Assembly: GCF_045066735.1 (NCBI RefSeq)
Contig: NZ_JBISHH010000004.1
Span: forward strand, 62,001 to 126,000
DNA from: Algibacter sp045066735
GTDB taxonomy: Bacteria; Bacteroidota; Bacteroidia; Flavobacteriales; Flavobacteriaceae
Length of the DNA: 64,000 bases
Direction: 5' to 3'
The translations under genes were made by a program, and so were the position numbers. Shown here piece by piece: positions 25,038 through 34,007 of this stretch. Below the pieces are notes generated by a model. It searched no databases. It saw nothing but the letters and a program-made list of their open reading frames with translations, and was not told the DNA's origin. Numbering within the stretch: the stretch's first letter is position 1; each line of letters begins with the position of its first letter.

Positions 25038-25937
25038 ATGTGGATGTATTTAGGGCTTTTAGCCGCGCTATTTTTAGGATTACATAACTTATGTAAAAAG
25101 CATGCCGTACAAGGCAACGAAGTCTTTCCGGTGCTTTTGGGCACAGTGAGTTCTAGTTTCCTGTTTTTATTACCCTTTTTTATTGGATCGATCTATTTTC
25201 CGGAATTCACCAAGAATTTGGGCTTTTACATTGCGCCAATTCCTTGGGAAACACATGGGTTTATTTTTATCAAATCGGCTATAATGGCGAGCTCCTGGGT
25301 TTTGGCTTACCAGGCTCTAAAGCACCTACCAATAACTATTGTAACGCCTATACGCTCTGCTGGTCCGTTTTTCACTTTTATAGGTGCTATTCTTATTTAT
25401 GATGAAAGACCTAACGGATTGCAATGGGTTGGTTTCTTTCTAATTATTTTTTCGGTGATGCTGTATTCTAAAATTGGTAAAAAAGAAGGGATTAACTTTA
25501 AAAATAATAAATGGATTTTTGCCATTATAGCCGCAACCTTCTTAGGTGCATCTAGTGGTCTTTATGATAAGTTTCTAATTCAGAATTTACTTCTGGACCC
25601 ACAAACTCTACTATTTTGGTTTAGCTTTTATGTTATTTTAATTCTCTTAGTAATACTATCAATAACTTGGTTTCCTTTTGTTGAAAAACGAAAAGCTTTT
25701 ATATGGCGTTGGACTATTCCGGCCGTTGGTGTGCTGTTATCCTCTGCCGATTATTTTTATTTTAAAGCGTTGCAAGATCCTGAAGCTTTAATTATGTTAC
25801 TCTCTGCCATTAAGAGAAGTCAAATTATAATTGCTGTAGTTATTGGTGGGCTTATTTTTAAAGAACAAAATAAACGCAAAAAATTAGTGCCACTTTTCGG
25901 TATTATGTTAGGTGTATTTCTTATTCTATATTCATAA
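25038..25937 (+). CDS. EamA/DMT-family transporter
   Basis: A 299-residue inner-membrane protein of ten helices in two homologous halves (EamA repeats). The ends of the halves show the family's features: IRSAGPFFTFIGAILIYDERPNG in the first and AIKRSQIIIAVVIGGLIFKEQNKRKK in the second, each with an acidic residue in the last loop ('F/Y-x-E'). Probable exporter of a metabolite, amino acid or nucleotide sugar; the substrate is unknown. Single gene, with no terminator obvious downstream. Confidence 0.88.
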   Translation: MWMYLGLLAALFLGLHNLCKKHAVQGNEVFPVLLGTVSSSFLFLLPFFIGSIYFPEFTKNLGFYIAPIPWETHGFIFIKSAIMASSWVLAYQALKHLPITIVTPIRSAGPFFTFIGAILIYDERPNGLQWVGFFLIIFSVMLYSKIGKKEGINFKNNKWIFAIIAATFLGASSGLYDKFLIQNLLLDPQTLLFWFSFYVILILLVILSITWFPFVEKRKAFIWRWTIPAVGVLLSSADYFYFKALQDPEALIMLLSAIKRSQIIIAVVIGGLIFKEQNKRKKLVPLFGIMLGVFLILYS

Positions 25938-26045
25938 TTATTTTTTTTAGCTTACTATAGAACTCATCTTAAACGTTTTATAGATAAAACCCTTCTACTC
26001 ATCTAAATTTTGGCATTTTGGAATATAAATTTTTGTTAAAAAAAG

Positions 26046-26059
26046 AATGAACGTTCATT
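26046..26059. promoter_or_regulatory. Palindromic operator of the TetR/DoxX operon
   Basis: AATGAACGTTCATT is a perfect 14-bp palindrome ending 7 bp before the -7 box. Palindromes built on TGAACGTTCA are typical of TetR-family operators. The only regulator gene in the operon it precedes is a TetR protein (26463-27047), so autoregulation is the straightforward inference. Confidence 0.65.
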
Positions 26060-26066
26060 TTTTACA

Positions 26067-26074
26067 TATATTTG
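26067..26074 (+). promoter_or_regulatory. -7 element of the TetR/DoxX operon promoter
   Basis: TATATTTG is an exact match to TAnnTTTG, 19 bp before ATG 26094. No good TTG lies at the usual 20-bp spacing (the nearest TTTG is 31 bp upstream, 26032-26035). The palindrome occupies the spacer, so promoter access would be blocked by the bound repressor. Confidence 0.55.
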
Positions 26075-26093
26075 TACTCACAAAACATAATAA

Positions 26094-26459
26094 ATGACAC
26101 TTTTTTGGAATATTTTACGAGTTCTATTTGCAATATTTATGATATACGCAGGTGCTCAGCATTTCACGAATGCTGAGTTTTTCAATGCTTTCGTTCCAGA
26201 TTTTTTAATATATAAAACGTGTATTATTTATGTGTCAGGCATTATAGAGGTACTACTAGGAATATTATTACTTATCCCCAAATACAAACGTACGGCGGCA
26301 AGTGGCATTTTTGTACTAATGATTTGTTTTTTACCAATTCATATCTGGGATGTATTTTCAAATACACCAGCTATTGGTAGTCACCAAGCCGCATTAATAA
26401 GATTGCCAATTCAGTTTGTGCTCATTGCATTGGCGTATAAATTTCAAAAAAATCAATAA
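26094..26459 (+). CDS. DoxX-family membrane protein
   Basis: A 121-residue, four-helix inner-membrane protein. It opens with NILRVLFAIFMIYAGAQHF and has SGIIEVLLGILLLIPKYKR, the DoxX/DoxD-like pattern (helix - GxxHF - helix with E). Homologues take part in thiol or redox balance (the mycobacterial SodA-DoxX-SseA complex) and are also frequent beside electrophile-response genes. It is the first gene of a seven-gene operon with TetR and oxidoreductases; the next gene begins 3 bp downstream. Role here: membrane component of the redox response, inferred. Confidence 0.8.
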   Translation: MTLFWNILRVLFAIFMIYAGAQHFTNAEFFNAFVPDFLIYKTCIIYVSGIIEVLLGILLLIPKYKRTAASGIFVLMICFLPIHIWDVFSNTPAIGSHQAALIRLPIQFVLIALAYKFQKNQ

Positions 26460-26462
26460 ATT

Positions 26463-27047
26463 ATGGCTAAACTACAGAAAAGTATAGATAAGCGTAATGC
26501 ATTGGTAAAAGCAACCATAGAGTTGGTAAACAACGATGGTTTCCATGCAACACCCATGAGTAAAATTGCTAAAATGGCGAATGTTTCGCCTGCAACCATT
26601 TACTTGTATTTCGAAAATAAACAAGATTTAGTAAATCAAACGTATATAGATGTAAAAGCAGAATATACTAAATATGCTTTTGAAACTTATGATGATAATA
26701 TGTCGGTTGAGGATGGTTTTGAATTGATATGGAAACGCATTGCAGATTTTAAGCTTAAGGAGTGTGAACACGCCATGTTTTTAGCGCAATGCGATAACTC
26801 TCCTATGATTGATGAACCAAGTCGACAAGAAGGCATAAAGCATCTGCAACCTCTACTCGATCTTTGGGAACGTGGTAAAAAAGAAGGTGTTATTAAACCA
26901 TTGTCCGACTATCTTTTATATGCTTACGCGATAAATCCTTTGTCGTTTTTAATGATGATACAAAAACGTGGTGTATTTCAATTGGATAAAAGCCTACTAG
27001 AAGAAGCTTATCAGGCAGCTTGGAGTAGTATAAAACTTTGTAAATAA
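26463..27047 (+). CDS. TetR/AcrR-family repressor of the electrophile operon
   Basis: A 194-residue regulator. The N-terminal HTH is clear: ALVKATIELVNNDGFHATPM, then SKIAKMANVSPATIYLYFENKQDLVNQTY (residues about 13-60). The C-terminal ligand domain resembles TetR_C proteins of the YcdC/AcrR type by length only. It is encoded within the operon it presumably represses through AATGAACGTTCATT at 26046-26059. Neighbouring enzymes point to an aldehyde, quinone or enone inducer; none is identified. Confidence 0.9.
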   Translation: MAKLQKSIDKRNALVKATIELVNNDGFHATPMSKIAKMANVSPATIYLYFENKQDLVNQTYIDVKAEYTKYAFETYDDNMSVEDGFELIWKRIADFKLKECEHAMFLAQCDNSPMIDEPSRQEGIKHLQPLLDLWERGKKEGVIKPLSDYLLYAYAINPLSFLMMIQKRGVFQLDKSLLEEAYQAAWSSIKLCK

Positions 27048-27048
27048 C

Positions 27049-27714
27049 ATGAGGAAAACGGCCATTATACTAGGTGCAACTGGGTTAACCGGTAATATTA
27101 TTCTCAATAAGCTAATTGAAGATGCTCGATACGATACGATTAAATTATTTTCTCGTTCTAAAATAGAAGGTTTGCCAAATAAAGTAGAGCAATATATAGG
27201 TGATTTATTAAATATAGAAGACTTTAAGCTCGATTTTGAAGCAGACGAAGTTTATTGTTGTATAGGAACAACAGCAAAAAAAACGCCAGATAAAAATCTC
27301 TATAAAAAAATAGATTATGGTATTCCGGTAAAGGCAGCAAAGCTTTCAAAAGAAAACAATATATCAACATTTTTAGTGATCTCAGCAATGGGTGCTAATA
27401 GAAATAGTAATGTGTTTTACAATAAAACAAAAGGTAAAATGGAACGCGATGTCCTGCAACAGAACATAAAGAACACTTTTGTTTTAAGGCCTTCTTTAAT
27501 TGGTGGCAAAAGAAAAGAGCGCAGATTATTAGAAAAAATTGGACTGGCTGTTTTCCAAGTCATTGAACCTTTATTTATTGGAAAATTAAAACAATATAAA
27601 GTTATAGATGCTGAAACTATTGCTGTTGCCATGATAAATTTAGCTAACAGCACAAGTAATGCCGAAGTAATTATTACATCAAGCGATATAAAACAAATTT
27701 CAAAAAACAACTAA
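27049..27714 (+). CDS. NAD(P)-binding atypical SDR, TIP30/HTATIP2-like
   Basis: A 221-residue Rossmann protein. GATGLTGNIILNKL (residues 9-22) is the GxxGxxG nucleotide-binding motif; the middle reads VYCCIGTTAKKTPD and LVISAMGANRNS, and YNKTKG supplies the Tyr and Lys of YxxxK. The pattern fits the HTATIP2/oxidoreductase branch of atypical SDRs. It probably uses NADPH; the substrate is unknown. It starts 1 bp after the TetR gene's stop. Confidence 0.82.
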   Translation: MRKTAIILGATGLTGNIILNKLIEDARYDTIKLFSRSKIEGLPNKVEQYIGDLLNIEDFKLDFEADEVYCCIGTTAKKTPDKNLYKKIDYGIPVKAAKLSKENNISTFLVISAMGANRNSNVFYNKTKGKMERDVLQQNIKNTFVLRPSLIGGKRKERRLLEKIGLAVFQVIEPLFIGKLKQYKVIDAETIAVAMINLANSTSNAEVIITSSDIKQISKNN

Positions 27715-27729
27715 AAACATAAAATTAAC

Positions 27730-28362
27730 ATGGAATTATTAGATAAATTAAATTGGAGATACGCTGCAAAAGCCATGAATGGTAAAAAAGTAGCCGACGA
27801 TAAAATAGAACGTATTTTAGAAGCGGCTCGGTTAGCACCTACCTCTAGTGGTTTGCAACCCTTCGAAATTTTTGTAGTAAAAAGTCAGGACATCAAAGAA
27901 AAAATAAAACCTGTAGCCTGGAACCAATCAGTGGTAACCGATTGCTCTCACCTACTCGTTTTTGCTGCTTGGGATACGTACACCGCAGATCGTATTAATT
28001 ACATGTTCGATTTAACAAACGATATTCGTGGTTTTAAGAACGAAGGTTGGGAAGATTACCGTAAGATGTTATTAAACTCCTATCCGCAAAAAGATGCCGA
28101 AGAAAATTTTAACCACGCGGCAAAACAAGCTTACATAGCCTTTACAGAAGCGCTTACTGCTGCTGCTTTTGAAGGTGTAGATGCTACACCAATGGAAGGT
28201 TTTGATGCCGATGCGGTAGATCAAATTTTAGGTTTACGCGAAAAAGGATTACGTAGCGCCGTTTTATTACCAATTGGTTATAGAAAAGACGATGCAGATT
28301 GGTTAGTAAATCTTGTAAAGGTTAGAAAACCTATGGAAGATTTGGTAACTGTAATTGAATAA
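27730..28362 (+). CDS. Nitroreductase-family NAD(P)H-dependent oxidoreductase
   Basis: A 210-residue FMN protein of the NfsB type. The N-terminus RYAAKAMNGKKVADDKIERILEAARLAPTSSGLQPF (abridged: 'RYA.KAM...I..IL.AARLAPTS.GLQPF', residues 10-45) and the C-terminal GLREKGLRSAVLLPIGYR are diagnostic. It reduces quinones, nitroaromatics or related electrophiles with NAD(P)H. A second family member is at 60063-60716. Fifth... its position between two other reductases supports a detoxification role. It is 15 bp after the previous gene. Confidence 0.9.
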   Translation: MELLDKLNWRYAAKAMNGKKVADDKIERILEAARLAPTSSGLQPFEIFVVKSQDIKEKIKPVAWNQSVVTDCSHLLVFAAWDTYTADRINYMFDLTNDIRGFKNEGWEDYRKMLLNSYPQKDAEENFNHAAKQAYIAFTEALTAAAFEGVDATPMEGFDADAVDQILGLREKGLRSAVLLPIGYRKDDADWLVNLVKVRKPMEDLVTVIE

Positions 28363-28374
28363 AAAAAGAATAAA

Positions 28375-29373
28375 ATGACAAAGACTATATTATTAAATAA
28401 TAGGCCTAAAGGCAAACCAACAATTTCAAATTTTGAGTTTGTTAGCGACGGCTCGCCATTGGAAGTTAACGAGGGAGAAATCTTGCTAGAAGCTACTTAT
28501 GTATCTGTAGATCCTTACTTAAGAGGCCGTATGAGCGATTCAAAATCCTATATTCCGCCATTTGAGTTAAATAAACCAATACAATCAGGTGTTGTAGCCA
28601 AAGTAATAACTTCAAAAAATAAGAATTTTGCAGAAGGTGATTATGTTTCTGGTATGCTAAGTTGGAAAACACAACAAATTTCTACGGGTGAAGGCCTTTT
28701 AAAAGTTGATGGCAATAAAGCACCACTAAGTACGTATTTAGGGGTCTTGGGCATGACCGGCTTAACTGCTTACTTAGGTTTACACGAAATAGGAAAACCT
28801 AAAGCTGGAGAAACTATTGTAGTTTCTGGTGCTGCTGGAGCGGTTGGTTCTGTAGTGGGGCAAATAGCAAAAATTCTAGGACTACACGTTATAGGAATTG
28901 CTGGAACCGATGAAAAGATTGAGTTGCTAAAAAGTAAATTTGGTTTCGATGCAGGTATTAATTACAATACTAGTAAAGATATAAACGCCGAATTAAAAAC
29001 ATTAGCACCAAATGGTGTTGATATTTATTTTGATAATGTTGGTGGCCCAATATCTGATGCTGTTTTATTCAACATAAATCGTTTTGCACGTATCATTATT
29101 TGCGGAGCTATTTCGGTTTACAATGAAACAGAATTACCAAAAAGCCTTAGTGTACAACCATTTTTAGTTAAAAACAGTGCCTTAATGCAAGGTTTTATTG
29201 TTTCTAATTATGCTGAAAAGTTCCCTGAAGCTATGAAACATTTATCTAGCTGGTTAACAGAAGGTAAATTAACCTACACCGAGACTATTGTTGATGGTTT
29301 CGATAATATTCCTAGTGCTTTTATCGACTTATTTGAAGGTAAAAATAAAGGGAAAATGATAGTAAAAATATAA
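28375..29373 (+). CDS. Zinc-independent MDR reductase, CurA/LTB4-dehydrogenase type
   Basis: A 332-residue NADPH-dependent 2-alkenal/enone reductase of the MDR superfamily. Markers: LLNNRPKGKP at the N-terminus, VSVDPYLRGRM (residues about 46-56), and the nucleotide-binding GAAGAVGSVVGQIAK, followed by YFDNVGG and IICGAISVYN. These are the motifs of the CurA / YncB / prostaglandin reductase branch, which has no zinc ligands. It probably reduces alpha,beta-unsaturated carbonyls. Position in the operon, between nitroreductase and YqhD-type genes, agrees with carbonyl detoxification. Confidence 0.9.
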   Translation: MTKTILLNNRPKGKPTISNFEFVSDGSPLEVNEGEILLEATYVSVDPYLRGRMSDSKSYIPPFELNKPIQSGVVAKVITSKNKNFAEGDYVSGMLSWKTQQISTGEGLLKVDGNKAPLSTYLGVLGMTGLTAYLGLHEIGKPKAGETIVVSGAAGAVGSVVGQIAKILGLHVIGIAGTDEKIELLKSKFGFDAGINYNTSKDINAELKTLAPNGVDIYFDNVGGPISDAVLFNINRFARIIICGAISVYNETELPKSLSVQPFLVKNSALMQGFIVSNYAEKFPEAMKHLSSWLTEGKLTYTETIVDGFDNIPSAFIDLFEGKNKGKMIVKI

Positions 29374-29392
29374 AAAATTAAAGAAAAAGAAG

Positions 29393-30553
29393 ATGAACAA
29401 TTTTGAATTTAAAAATCCGACTAAAATTATTTTTGGAAAAGATTCTATTGAAAAATTAGAAAATGAAATTCCAAAAAACGCTAAAGTTTTATTACTTTAT
29501 GGCGGAGGAAGTATTAAGAAAAACGGTATTTACGATCAGGTAAAAACAGCCTTAGCGAAAGTTGAAGTTGTTGAATTTGGAGGTATTCCTGCAAATCCAG
29601 AATATGCTGTGTTAGTAGATGCTTTAAAAGTAATAAAAGAAGAAAACATCACTTATTTATTAGCTGTTGGTGGTGGTTCTGTAATCGATGGTACTAAGTT
29701 TTTGTCGGCTGCTGCATTATTTAATGGAGATACACCATGGGATATTTTAACCCAAAATATTAGAACAGAAAAAGGTATGCCTTTCGGAACTGTTTTAACC
29801 TTGCCTGCAACAGGATCAGAAATGAATTCTGGTGCAGTAATAACCAGAAAAGAAACAAAAGAAAAACTAGCTATGGGTGGACCAGGTTTATTCCCTGAGT
29901 TCTCGATACTGGATCCAGAGGTCATTATTTCTATTCCCAGACGCCAATTAGTAAACGGTTTAACCGATGCTTTTACACATGTTTTAGAGCAATACATGAC
30001 GTATTCGGTTGGTGCGTTATTGCAAGACCGATTTGCCGAAAGTATTTTACAAACCATTATAGAAGTTGCACCAAAGGTTCTAAAAGATCCTACAGATTAT
30101 CAAGCAGCCTCTAACTTTATGTGGAGTTGCACAATGGCCTTAAATGGATTAATACAAAAAGGAGTACCTAACGATTGGGCTGTTCATGCTATGGGCCATG
30201 AATTAACGGCTTTATTTGGTATTGATCACGCGCGTACTTTAGCTGTAATTGCACCAAGCCATTACAAATATAATTTTGAAGCTAAAAAAGAAAAATTAGC
30301 ACAATACGGTGAGCGCGTTTGGAATATTACTGAAGGTAGCATGGACGATAAAGCTTATGCGGCAATTGAAAGAACAGAAGCATTTTTTAATGAATTAGGT
30401 ATAGATACCAAATTATCTGACTATACTAAAGATTATGAAGGTACAGCTGAAGAGATTTCTAAACGTTTTACAGATCGTGGTTGGTTAGGTTTAGGTGAAC
30501 ACCAAAGTTTATCGCCAGACAAAGTTGAAAAAATTGTAAAAATGGCTTACTAA
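29393..30553 (+). CDS. yqhD: YqhD-type iron-containing alcohol dehydrogenase / aldehyde reductase
   Basis: A 386-residue member of the group III alcohol dehydrogenases. The opening NNFEFKNPTKIIFGKDSI, the NADP-site GGGSIKKNGIYDQ and GGGSVIDGTKFLSA, and the metal-binding DAFTHVLEQYM and HAMGHELTALFGIDHARTLA are as in E. coli YqhD, which reduces many aldehydes with NADPH during lipid-peroxide stress. D, H, H and H metal ligands all appear present. It starts 19 bp after the MDR gene; an AAAGAAAAAGAAG purine tract precedes the ATG. Confidence 0.92.
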   Translation: MNNFEFKNPTKIIFGKDSIEKLENEIPKNAKVLLLYGGGSIKKNGIYDQVKTALAKVEVVEFGGIPANPEYAVLVDALKVIKEENITYLLAVGGGSVIDGTKFLSAAALFNGDTPWDILTQNIRTEKGMPFGTVLTLPATGSEMNSGAVITRKETKEKLAMGGPGLFPEFSILDPEVIISIPRRQLVNGLTDAFTHVLEQYMTYSVGALLQDRFAESILQTIIEVAPKVLKDPTDYQAASNFMWSCTMALNGLIQKGVPNDWAVHAMGHELTALFGIDHARTLAVIAPSHYKYNFEAKKEKLAQYGERVWNITEGSMDDKAYAAIERTEAFFNELGIDTKLSDYTKDYEGTAEEISKRFTDRGWLGLGEHQSLSPDKVEKIVKMAY

Positions 30554-30557
30554 TTTG

Positions 30558-31367
30558 ATGATTAAATCTATAAAAACTATAATTCTAGCAGTTACAATAA
30601 TTACGGCTTCGAGTTGTAAAGACGTAAAACAAGAAACAACTTCTGAAAAAGTTTCGGAAGTAAAAACAGAATCAAAAAAACAAAACGACATGAAAATATT
30701 ATTTGTATTAACATCTCACGATAAATTAGGAGATACAGGAAAAAAAACAGGATTTTGGGTAGAAGAATTCGCTAGCCCATATTACACATTATTAGATAAA
30801 GGTGCAAAAATTACTATTGCAACTCCAAAAGGTGGAGCTGCACCAATAGACCCAAGTAGTGATAGTCCCGATGCCGCTACAGAGTCTACAGACCGATATA
30901 ACAGTGATGCTGATGCTAAAGCAAAAATTGCAAATACAGAGGTTTTAGCCGATATGAATCCAAACGATTTTGATGCGGTATTTTATCCAGGTGGTCACGG
31001 TCCTTTATGGGATTTAACCAATGATAAAGCATCTGTTTCATTGATTGAAGCATTTAATCATCAAGAAAAACCAATCGCTTTCGTATGCCACGCACCAGCC
31101 GTTCTAAAAGATGTAAAAAATGAAAACGGTACAGCCTTAGTAAAAGGTAAACGTGTTACCGGATTCTCTAATGCAGAGGAAGCTGCTGTTGGATTAACAG
31201 AAGTTGTACCGTTATTATTAGAAGATATGCTTATTGAAAACGGTGCTTTGTATTCTAATTTAGGTAACTGGGAACCATATGCAGTACAAGATGGTAATTT
31301 AATCACTGGTCAAAACCCAGCGTCATCAGAATTAGTAGCAGAAAAATTATTAGAGAGTTTAAAGTAA
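30558..31367 (+). CDS. DJ-1/PfpI-family protein made as a lipoprotein
   Basis: Start taken at ATG 30558 (a TTG codon directly precedes it in frame). The 269-residue product has a signal peptide with lipobox ASSC (Cys20), a 25-residue polar linker, and a DJ-1/Hsp31-type domain: KILFVLTSHDKLG, GGHGPLWDL and the nucleophile elbow FVCHAPAVL. Hsp31-like proteins act on glyoxals and damaged proteins, mostly in the cytosol; the lipoprotein form would act in the periplasm or at the outer membrane. It is the last gene of the operon, with a strong terminator 21 bp downstream. Confidence 0.85.
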   Translation: MIKSIKTIILAVTIITASSCKDVKQETTSEKVSEVKTESKKQNDMKILFVLTSHDKLGDTGKKTGFWVEEFASPYYTLLDKGAKITIATPKGGAAPIDPSSDSPDAATESTDRYNSDADAKAKIANTEVLADMNPNDFDAVFYPGGHGPLWDLTNDKASVSLIEAFNHQEKPIAFVCHAPAVLKDVKNENGTALVKGKRVTGFSNAEEAAVGLTEVVPLLLEDMLIENGALYSNLGNWEPYAVQDGNLITGQNPASSELVAEKLLESLK

Positions 31368-31388
31368 TTTAAATATCTTATTTTTATT

Positions 31389-31428
31389 AAAAAGGTTGCC
31401 CATAATATGGGCAACCTTTTTTTTTATT
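31389..31428 (+). terminator. Strong intrinsic terminator of the TetR/DoxX operon
   Basis: A perfect 15-bp stem, left arm AAAAAGGTTGCCCAT (31389-31403), loop AAT, right arm ATGGGCAACCTTTTT (31407-31421), followed by a T run. It ends the seven-gene operon. Confidence 0.93.
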
Positions 31429-31774
31429 CAAAAATTAATTTTATTTCAATGATAATTATTTGAAAAAATACATTCCATTTGTCTGATAAATCTTATTTTT
31501 TTGTTAAATTCATAATAGATTTAATCGGTATTAAACCTTGAAATAAACGGTTTTAAAAATTATTTGGTAACTTATTATTGGTGGTTTTAAAAACGAAAAA
31601 CGGCGAATTAAAATAAATAAAATTTCTTTTAATCGTGTTTATATGTATTTTATCGATAAATTTATTTAAAAAGTAAGTTAAAACAACCATTAAAGTGCGT
31701 TAACACCTTTTTGAGTATTATCTTGCACTATTATTTTACTTAAAAGTATTATTACGAGTTATTTAGCCTATATT
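31429..31774. other. AT-rich intergenic region before the TPR kinase gene
   Basis: About 346 bp with very low G+C and no reading frame worth calling. Only a weak near-match TATCTTG to the -7 box (near 31720) was found for the kinase gene, without a convincing -33 partner. No repeats or structured RNA were seen. Confidence 0.5.
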
Positions 31775-33838
31775 ATGGAGCGTCCGTATTTAAAAAATCA
31801 AATAAAACCATTTTATCTATTTGTATGGATATTATTGGTGTGTTTGTTTACTACGTCCCTATTCGCTCAAGATAGAATAAAGAACGCTATACTACAAGAT
31901 CTTAAAAACATAAAAGAAACTCAAAATTTTGAAAAGGATACCACGTATATCAACTTGCTAAATGAATTAGCTCGAGAATATAGTGCTTACAATTTAGATA
32001 GTTTACTCATTCTTTCAAACAAAACCATTGATTTAAGCAAAGATATTAAATACAGAAAAGGAGAGGCACAAGGCTATTTAATTAAAGGTGGTTATTATTC
32101 TGATATAGGCGATCAAGATCAAGCTATCTTCTTTTTTATTAAGGCTAACCTAGCAGCAAGAAGTATTAATGATATTAAAATTTTACTTCAATCCAAAAGT
32201 GAATTGGCTACAGAATATATGTATCAAGAAGAATACGCCAAATCCCTAAAAGAATTTTTAGACGGTATAGAAATAGCAAAGCAATATAAAAATGAATCTT
32301 GGCTATCAACTTTTTATGTGAATATATCGGTACTTTATAGTATGCAAAAGGAATATAAACAAACTATTCTTTTCTTAAAAAAAGCCATGGAAATTAATGA
32401 AAGAAGTGGTGATCAAAAAATTTTAGCCATTACCCTATCAAATTTGGCTTTTACCTATATTGAAATTGGCAATTTAGAAAGTGCAGATTCTACCATTAAC
32501 GAAGCTGTAAAAGGCTTTAAAGAATTAGAACTAGATCCCTGGCTTACTTACACTTATGAAATAAAGGCGACTATTTACCTTAAAAAAAATGATTTTAGTA
32601 ACGCTTTAGTTTGGTTAAAAAAGAGTGAAAGGCTTCACGAAAATATTGACCAGAAACGTTATAAAATTCCGCTTTACCTATTATTAGCGCAAACTTACTA
32701 CGGACTCGAAAACTATGAGTTATCCGAAAACTATGGTACTAATGCACTAGAGATTTCAAAAGAGCTTAATACTTTAGAAAATCGTGATGAAATTTTAGAG
32801 ATACTCTATAAAGTTAATAAGGCCAGCGAAAATTACAACGAAGCCCTTACTTATTTAGAAGATTTAAAAGCTATTTCTGATACGATAAATAAAAATAATA
32901 ACATAAAGGAATTAAGAATTTTGAAATCTAATCTTGAGTTCGAGCAAGAACGCGAGCAGTATATATTAGAGAACGAACAGAAAAATGTGATACAACGCAG
33001 TTACATTTATATTTCGGTTTTAATTATTTTGGCGTTTTTAATTATCATCATTATACTTAAAAAGAATAACAAAACTCAAAATGCTTTAAATCAAAAATTA
33101 ATTGAGAATGCAGAGGCTCTAACAAAAAACGAAGCGCATTTAAGAGAAGCTAATGATACTAAAAGTAAGCTTTTTTCAATTATTGCTCACGATTTAAAAG
33201 GGCCTATAAATTCGTTTAAATCTCTTTTCGATTTATTCAATAAAAGTGAGCTTAGTAGTGAAGACCTTATGACCTTTATGCCACAAATTAGCGAAAACAT
33301 TGATAGTATTGCGTTCACGCTTAATAACTTACTAACTTGGGGACAGTCACAAATGAATGGTTTATCTACCAAACCAAATGTCACTAGTATGAAAAACTTG
33401 GTAGAAGAAAATTTCAGGTTACTATCCAAACAGGCTGAATTAAAATTAATAACCACTGTCAATACCGTCGATAAGCGTGTAATAACTTGGTGCGATGTTA
33501 ATCAAATAGATATTGTAATACGTAATTTAGTGAGCAATGCGCTAAAATTTACAAGAGAGAATGGTACTATAACCATTGGCGCTAAAGAAACTCCTGAATA
33601 TTGGGAGATGTTTGTTAAAGACGATGGTGTTGGTATTAGTAAAGATAAGCTTACTTCTATTTTTAACGCAGATGAAACCACAACCTCTTTTGGTACTCGA
33701 AACGAAAAAGGAACTGGTTTAGGTCTTAAAATATGTAAAGAAATGGTACAAAATAACGGTGGTGATATTTGGGTAGAAAGTGAATTAAATCAAGGATCTA
33801 CGTTTTTCTTTACCGTTCCAAAACCCGAAAAACTATAA
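31775..33838 (+). CDS. TPR-containing sensor histidine kinase
   Basis: A 687-residue kinase. A signal/membrane segment (residues about 14-31) leads to a periplasmic block of tetratricopeptide repeats (about 60-370, units such as AKSLKEFLDGIEIAKQYKN and LSNLAFTYIEIGNLESADS). A coiled coil, one membrane helix (YIYISVLIILAFLIIIIIL, about 411-430), HisKA with H472 (IAHDLKGP) and HATPase_c with N-box NLVSNALKF, G1 DDGVGIS and G2 GTGLGLKICK follow. No receiver domain and no response regulator gene is adjacent, so the partner is elsewhere. The TPR ectodomain suggests protein or peptide sensing. Confidence 0.92.
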   Translation: MERPYLKNQIKPFYLFVWILLVCLFTTSLFAQDRIKNAILQDLKNIKETQNFEKDTTYINLLNELAREYSAYNLDSLLILSNKTIDLSKDIKYRKGEAQGYLIKGGYYSDIGDQDQAIFFFIKANLAARSINDIKILLQSKSELATEYMYQEEYAKSLKEFLDGIEIAKQYKNESWLSTFYVNISVLYSMQKEYKQTILFLKKAMEINERSGDQKILAITLSNLAFTYIEIGNLESADSTINEAVKGFKELELDPWLTYTYEIKATIYLKKNDFSNALVWLKKSERLHENIDQKRYKIPLYLLLAQTYYGLENYELSENYGTNALEISKELNTLENRDEILEILYKVNKASENYNEALTYLEDLKAISDTINKNNNIKELRILKSNLEFEQEREQYILENEQKNVIQRSYIYISVLIILAFLIIIIILKKNNKTQNALNQKLIENAEALTKNEAHLREANDTKSKLFSIIAHDLKGPINSFKSLFDLFNKSELSSEDLMTFMPQISENIDSIAFTLNNLLTWGQSQMNGLSTKPNVTSMKNLVEENFRLLSKQAELKLITTVNTVDKRVITWCDVNQIDIVIRNLVSNALKFTRENGTITIGAKETPEYWEMFVKDDGVGISKDKLTSIFNADETTTSFGTRNEKGTGLGLKICKEMVQNNGGDIWVESELNQGSTFFFTVPKPEKL

Positions 33839-34007
33839 ATTATTTTTATCTGCTCCTCTCTCTAAACTGTTTGTTCTAAATAACATTTGTTATATTTTAT
33901 TTAAGTAGAAACTTAGATAGGTACAAATCTAAATTTGAAAACAAAAAAACTGTTTCATAATGAGAATAAATTTTCTATGATTTTACGATAATTATAAATT
34001 TCAGCAA

